From Gemmatimonadaceae bacterium (lineage in GTDB: Bacteria > Gemmatimonadota > Gemmatimonadetes > Gemmatimonadales > Gemmatimonadaceae): a DNA stretch of 8,843 nucleotides. Position 1 is the first letter of the stretch, and each line of letters opens with the position of its first letter. The notes beneath the pieces are model-generated. The model saw only the letters and a list, made by a program, of their open reading frames with translations. It searched no databases and had not been told where the DNA came from. This document shows positions 7,119 to 8,843 of this stretch, piece by piece. Made by a program: the position numbers and the translations under genes. The DNA lies in the NCBI GenBank assembly GCA_025356185.1, contig JANXUN010000531.1:1-8843 (forward strand). The letters run 5' to 3'.

Positions 7119-7832
7119 TTAGCGCGCGATTGATTGGAGCAATGCCGCGACGAGATCAACAATCGAGGTTAGGGGCACGCGCTCGATCGGATGCACAGCG
7201 CCGTCAATCACCACCGTCTGCGCGTCGCGCATCGCACCGGCAGCCCGCGACGCTTCATCCGCGTCAACCGTATCATCGGCGCTACCCACTGCGATAGCCA
7301 CCGGAATTCGCACGCGCCGCAACGCATCAACCGATAGCAACGGCGCCTCGGCATTCGCGCGCAACAGTGCCGCCGTTCGCCGCATGTTCAGCTCCCACCC
7401 GCCCGCGTGTTCATGCCGCGCGCGCAACGCGTCAGCAAACCGCGGCACTTTCGCCGCGACAACATTGGGATCCAGTCGCGACGCGTCGCGCGCAGCACTC
7501 TCCGGTGTCCATTCAAACTTGGTTCCGTACGTCACGACGCCAGCCAATGCCAGCGGCTCACGCGCCGCCAACGCGAGCGCAATGTACCCACCCATCGAGT
7601 AACCAAACACGATCGGCGGCGACGGCATCGCCGACACCGCCGCGCTCATCGCATCAACAAAATTCGGCAACCGAAACGCGTTGTCGTGCTCAAGCGGCGT
7701 CGCTCCATGCCCGGGAAACTCGAGCGTCACCACCGTAAAACGACCATCGCCGAGCGCATGAAGCGACTCGGCGATGGGATGCATCATTGTTGCAGAACCA
7801 AGCGCACCGTGCGCGACGAGAATCGTCTGCAC
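7119..7832 (-). CDS. Alpha/beta hydrolase, small esterase/lipase-like
   Basis: This is a 237-residue cytoplasmic alpha/beta-hydrolase-fold protein with no signal peptide or membrane helix. Oxyanion-hole motif HGALGS spans residues 8-13, and EFPGHG (38-43) is the usual segment after strand 4. The nucleophile elbow is GYSMGG (77-82) with Ser79 as nucleophile. The acid is Asp186 in GSADDTV, and the base is His214 in GAVHPIE. The triad is complete. Length and motifs fit the single-domain Abhydrolase_6 group, which includes MenH-like and BioH-like enzymes, but substrate cannot be read from sequence. The start is a GTG with no clear Shine-Dalgarno sequence. It is the only in-frame start candidate between the upstream stop and the HGALGS motif, and later Met codons would delete that motif. 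It begins 18 bases after the cytochrome gene stop, so it is probably cotranscribed. It converges on the plus-strand operon across 24 bases. Confidence 0.88.
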   Translation of the reverse strand: MQTILVAHGALGSATMMHPIAESLHALGDGRFTVVTLEFPGHGATPLEHDNAFRLPNFVDAMSAAVSAMPSPPIVFGYSMGGYIALALAAREPLALAGVVTYGTKFEWTPESAARDASRLDPNVVAAKVPRFADALRARHEHAGGWELNMRRTAALLRANAEAPLLSVDALRRVRIPVAIAVGSADDTVDADEASRAAGAMRDAQTVVIDGAVHPIERVPLTSIVDLVAALLQSIAR

Positions 7833-7850
7833 GACGCGCGCGATGCGATG

Positions 7851-8309
7851 CTACTTGTGCGTCAACGTGTAGACGTAGGCCGCGACGGCCGTGATCTGCG
7901 CATCGGTCAACGCGGCACGTCCACCACGCGCGCCCATCGGGTTCTTGTGCGTCGGATCCTTGATCGAAGCGGCGGGCACGCCGGTCGTCACGATGCCGAC
8001 GATTTCGTCAAAGCTGCCCGTCTTGAGCTGCAGCCACTTCTTGCCGTCAAGCGTTGGTGCGCCGGCCGCGCCGACGCCTCCAACACCATGGCACCGCTGG
8101 CAGTTGCCCTTGTTAAAGATCGAGTCGCCCAGTGCCACGTTTGCCGCCGTCACTGCGGCCGGCTTGGCAGGCGCTGAATTGCGCGCGGCGTTGCCGTTTC
8201 CGGCAGCCGGCTTGGCCGCTTGAGTGGATGAGGACGAGCTGTGACACGCGGCCATGACGACGACGGCCGAGCACCACGCAAGGGACTGGATCAAAGAGGG
8301 ACGGTGCAT
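7851..8309 (-). CDS. Mono-haem cytochrome c lipoprotein
   Basis: This is a 152-residue class I cytochrome c, probably anchored by lipid and facing the periplasm. The signal region MHRPSLIQSLAWCSAVVVMAAC places the lipidated Cys at 22. A flexible Ser-rich and Ala/Pro-rich linker follows (about 23-55). The haem domain starts near 58 (ALGDSIFNKGNC). CQRCH at 70-74 is the covalent haem site, with His74 as proximal ligand. Met125 in KNPMGARGG is the likely distal ligand. ALTDAQITAVAAYVYTL (133-149) is the conserved C-terminal helix. The size and the LTDxQIxAVAAYVYxL helix resemble the cbb3/SoxX-like small cytochromes. The likely role is electron transfer to or from a membrane complex, but no oxidase or dehydrogenase is adjacent, so the partner is unknown. 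I chose ATG 8309 because it opens a proper lipoprotein signal; a longer frame to 8489 runs into the upstream gene. I see no Shine-Dalgarno sequence. Confidence 0.9.
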   Translation of the reverse strand: MHRPSLIQSLAWCSAVVVMAACHSSSSSTQAAKPAAGNGNAARNSAPAKPAAVTAANVALGDSIFNKGNCQRCHGVGGVGAAGAPTLDGKKWLQLKTGSFDEIVGIVTTGVPAASIKDPTHKNPMGARGGRAALTDAQITAVAAYVYTLTHK

Positions 8310-8392
8310 AGGGACGAGGGCAAAGGTGTCGAAGGCGGGACCGGCAACAACGCTGGGGCAAATCTGGCTATCGGCGACCGCAAAGTCGAGAG

Positions 8393-8843
8393 CTACGCCG
8401 GGGCAGCAGCAGGCGACGGAGCTTCCCTCGATTGCACCAGTCCACACGTCGGACAGTACGGGAAGTACGCGTTTTTGTGCGTCTGGCACCGGGAACAGTC
8501 ATCAAACAACCGCAGTCCGCAGTGAACGCAAAAGTTGGACAACGAGCCCGGCGCGCCGGCAATCGGTCGCTCGCAGCCGGGGCAGACACCTGACTGGATG
8601 CGCTTGACGGCGCCTTCGTATGACAGCGCCGCGCGCCGTTCACCCTCGCTTTGCCGCTCGACCTGCTCGCGTTTGGCGAGATAGCGGCGCATGGCGCGAA
8701 TCACATAAATGCCGGCGATGACGCTCGCGATGATTCCCACGCCATAGCGCACATAGCCGCCGTAACTGGGCAGATACGGCACGAGCTCAACAAAAAATGT
8801 GAACGTGGCAAACAGCACGAAGCCGCGCGCGAGCGGCCAGTAA
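8393..8843 (-). CDS. Membrane protein with double zinc ribbon (N-terminus outside window)
   Basis: The frame is still open at the right edge (visible start ...YWPLARGFVLFATF), so the GTG at 8818-8816 need not be the start and the true N-terminus is missing; 149 residues are visible. The following positions count from the valine at 8818. A hydrophobic segment at about 1-16 and a second at about 24-42 are likely membrane helices. A charged, probably helical stretch follows (RRYLAKREQVERQSEGERR, 44-62). Two four-Cys clusters come next: Cys79/82/97/100 (CPGC... CVHCG) and Cys108/111/122/125 (CSRC... CPTCG). This is a double zinc ribbon of the kind found at the ends of many bacterial membrane or regulatory proteins. 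The tail is Ala/Pro-rich. The zinc ribbons are probably cytoplasmic, given the basic residues after helix 2. Function unknown; protein or nucleic-acid contact is possible. The cytochrome gene follows 83 bases downstream. Confidence 0.8.
   Translation of the reverse strand, partial: YWPLARGFVLFATFTFFVELVPYLPSYGGYVRYGVGIIASVIAGIYVIRAMRRYLAKREQVERQSEGERRAALSYEGAVKRIQSGVCPGCERPIAGAPGSLSNFCVHCGLRLFDDCSRCQTHKNAYFPYCPTCGLVQSREAPSPAAAPA

Noticed and set aside
7107..7134. Possible hairpin between the convergent genes (GCGCG at 7111-7115 pairing with CGCGC at 7123-7127, 7-base loop, partial flanking ATCA/TGAT pairing).
   Set aside because: The stem is only 5 perfect base pairs, there is no T-run on either strand, and it overlaps the hydrolase stop. 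CGCG is common throughout this DNA, so chance is likely.
8310..8392. Search for a promoter or other element in the 83-base gap before the cytochrome gene.
   Set aside because: No convincing -35/-10 pair, operator-like inverted repeat or Shine-Dalgarno sequence was seen on the minus strand.
8310..8489. Longer version of the cytochrome c gene starting at 8489 (MPDAQKR...).
   Set aside because: It would overlap the zinc-ribbon gene, and the extra N-terminal residues bury the lipoprotein signal, which begins cleanly at Met 8309.

Overview
The window is protein-dense, high-GC bacterial DNA with seven genes. Four run on the plus strand (positions 1-7094) and three on the minus strand (7119-8843), meeting tail to tail across a 24-base gap. 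There is no RNA gene, CRISPR array, insertion sequence or gene-free stretch above 100 bases. The best guess for the host is a Gram-negative, lipoprotein-rich lineage such as Gemmatimonadota. This rests on high GC with frequent CGCG, GTG starts, an abundance of secreted Ig-like (Big_2 type) repeat proteins and a lipid-anchored cytochrome c. It is inference; no phylogenetic marker gene is present.

Plus strand: the first gene enters from the left edge and is the C-terminal part of a giant secreted Ig-like repeat protein. It has four copies of a 205-residue super-repeat, each made of two alternating Ig-like units, followed by two invasin-like (Big_1 type) units. It stops in a TGATG overlap with the second gene, a lipoprotein built from six Big_2-type units spaced exactly 85 residues apart. 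The third gene starts inside the end of the second. It encodes a signal peptide, about four TPRs, and a two-helix membrane module with a PGFGQFY motif. The fourth gene follows 8 bases later and encodes an exported protein made of two halves offset by exactly 200 residues; I do not recognise its family. The tight junctions (overlap, overlap, 8 bases) and the shared export signals suggest one operon for a cell-envelope or surface assembly. The promoter lies outside the window.

Minus strand, in transcription order from the right edge: a membrane protein with a double zinc ribbon (N-terminus outside the window), a mono-haem cytochrome c lipoprotein, and a small alpha/beta hydrolase. The gaps are 83 and 18 bases, so they may be cotranscribed, but no common function is evident.

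I found no sequence that proves a new system. The observations most worth following are the unrecognised duplicated-domain protein at 5820-7094 and the repeat architecture of the first two genes, where exact protein periods persist although the DNA of the repeats has diverged at synonymous sites.
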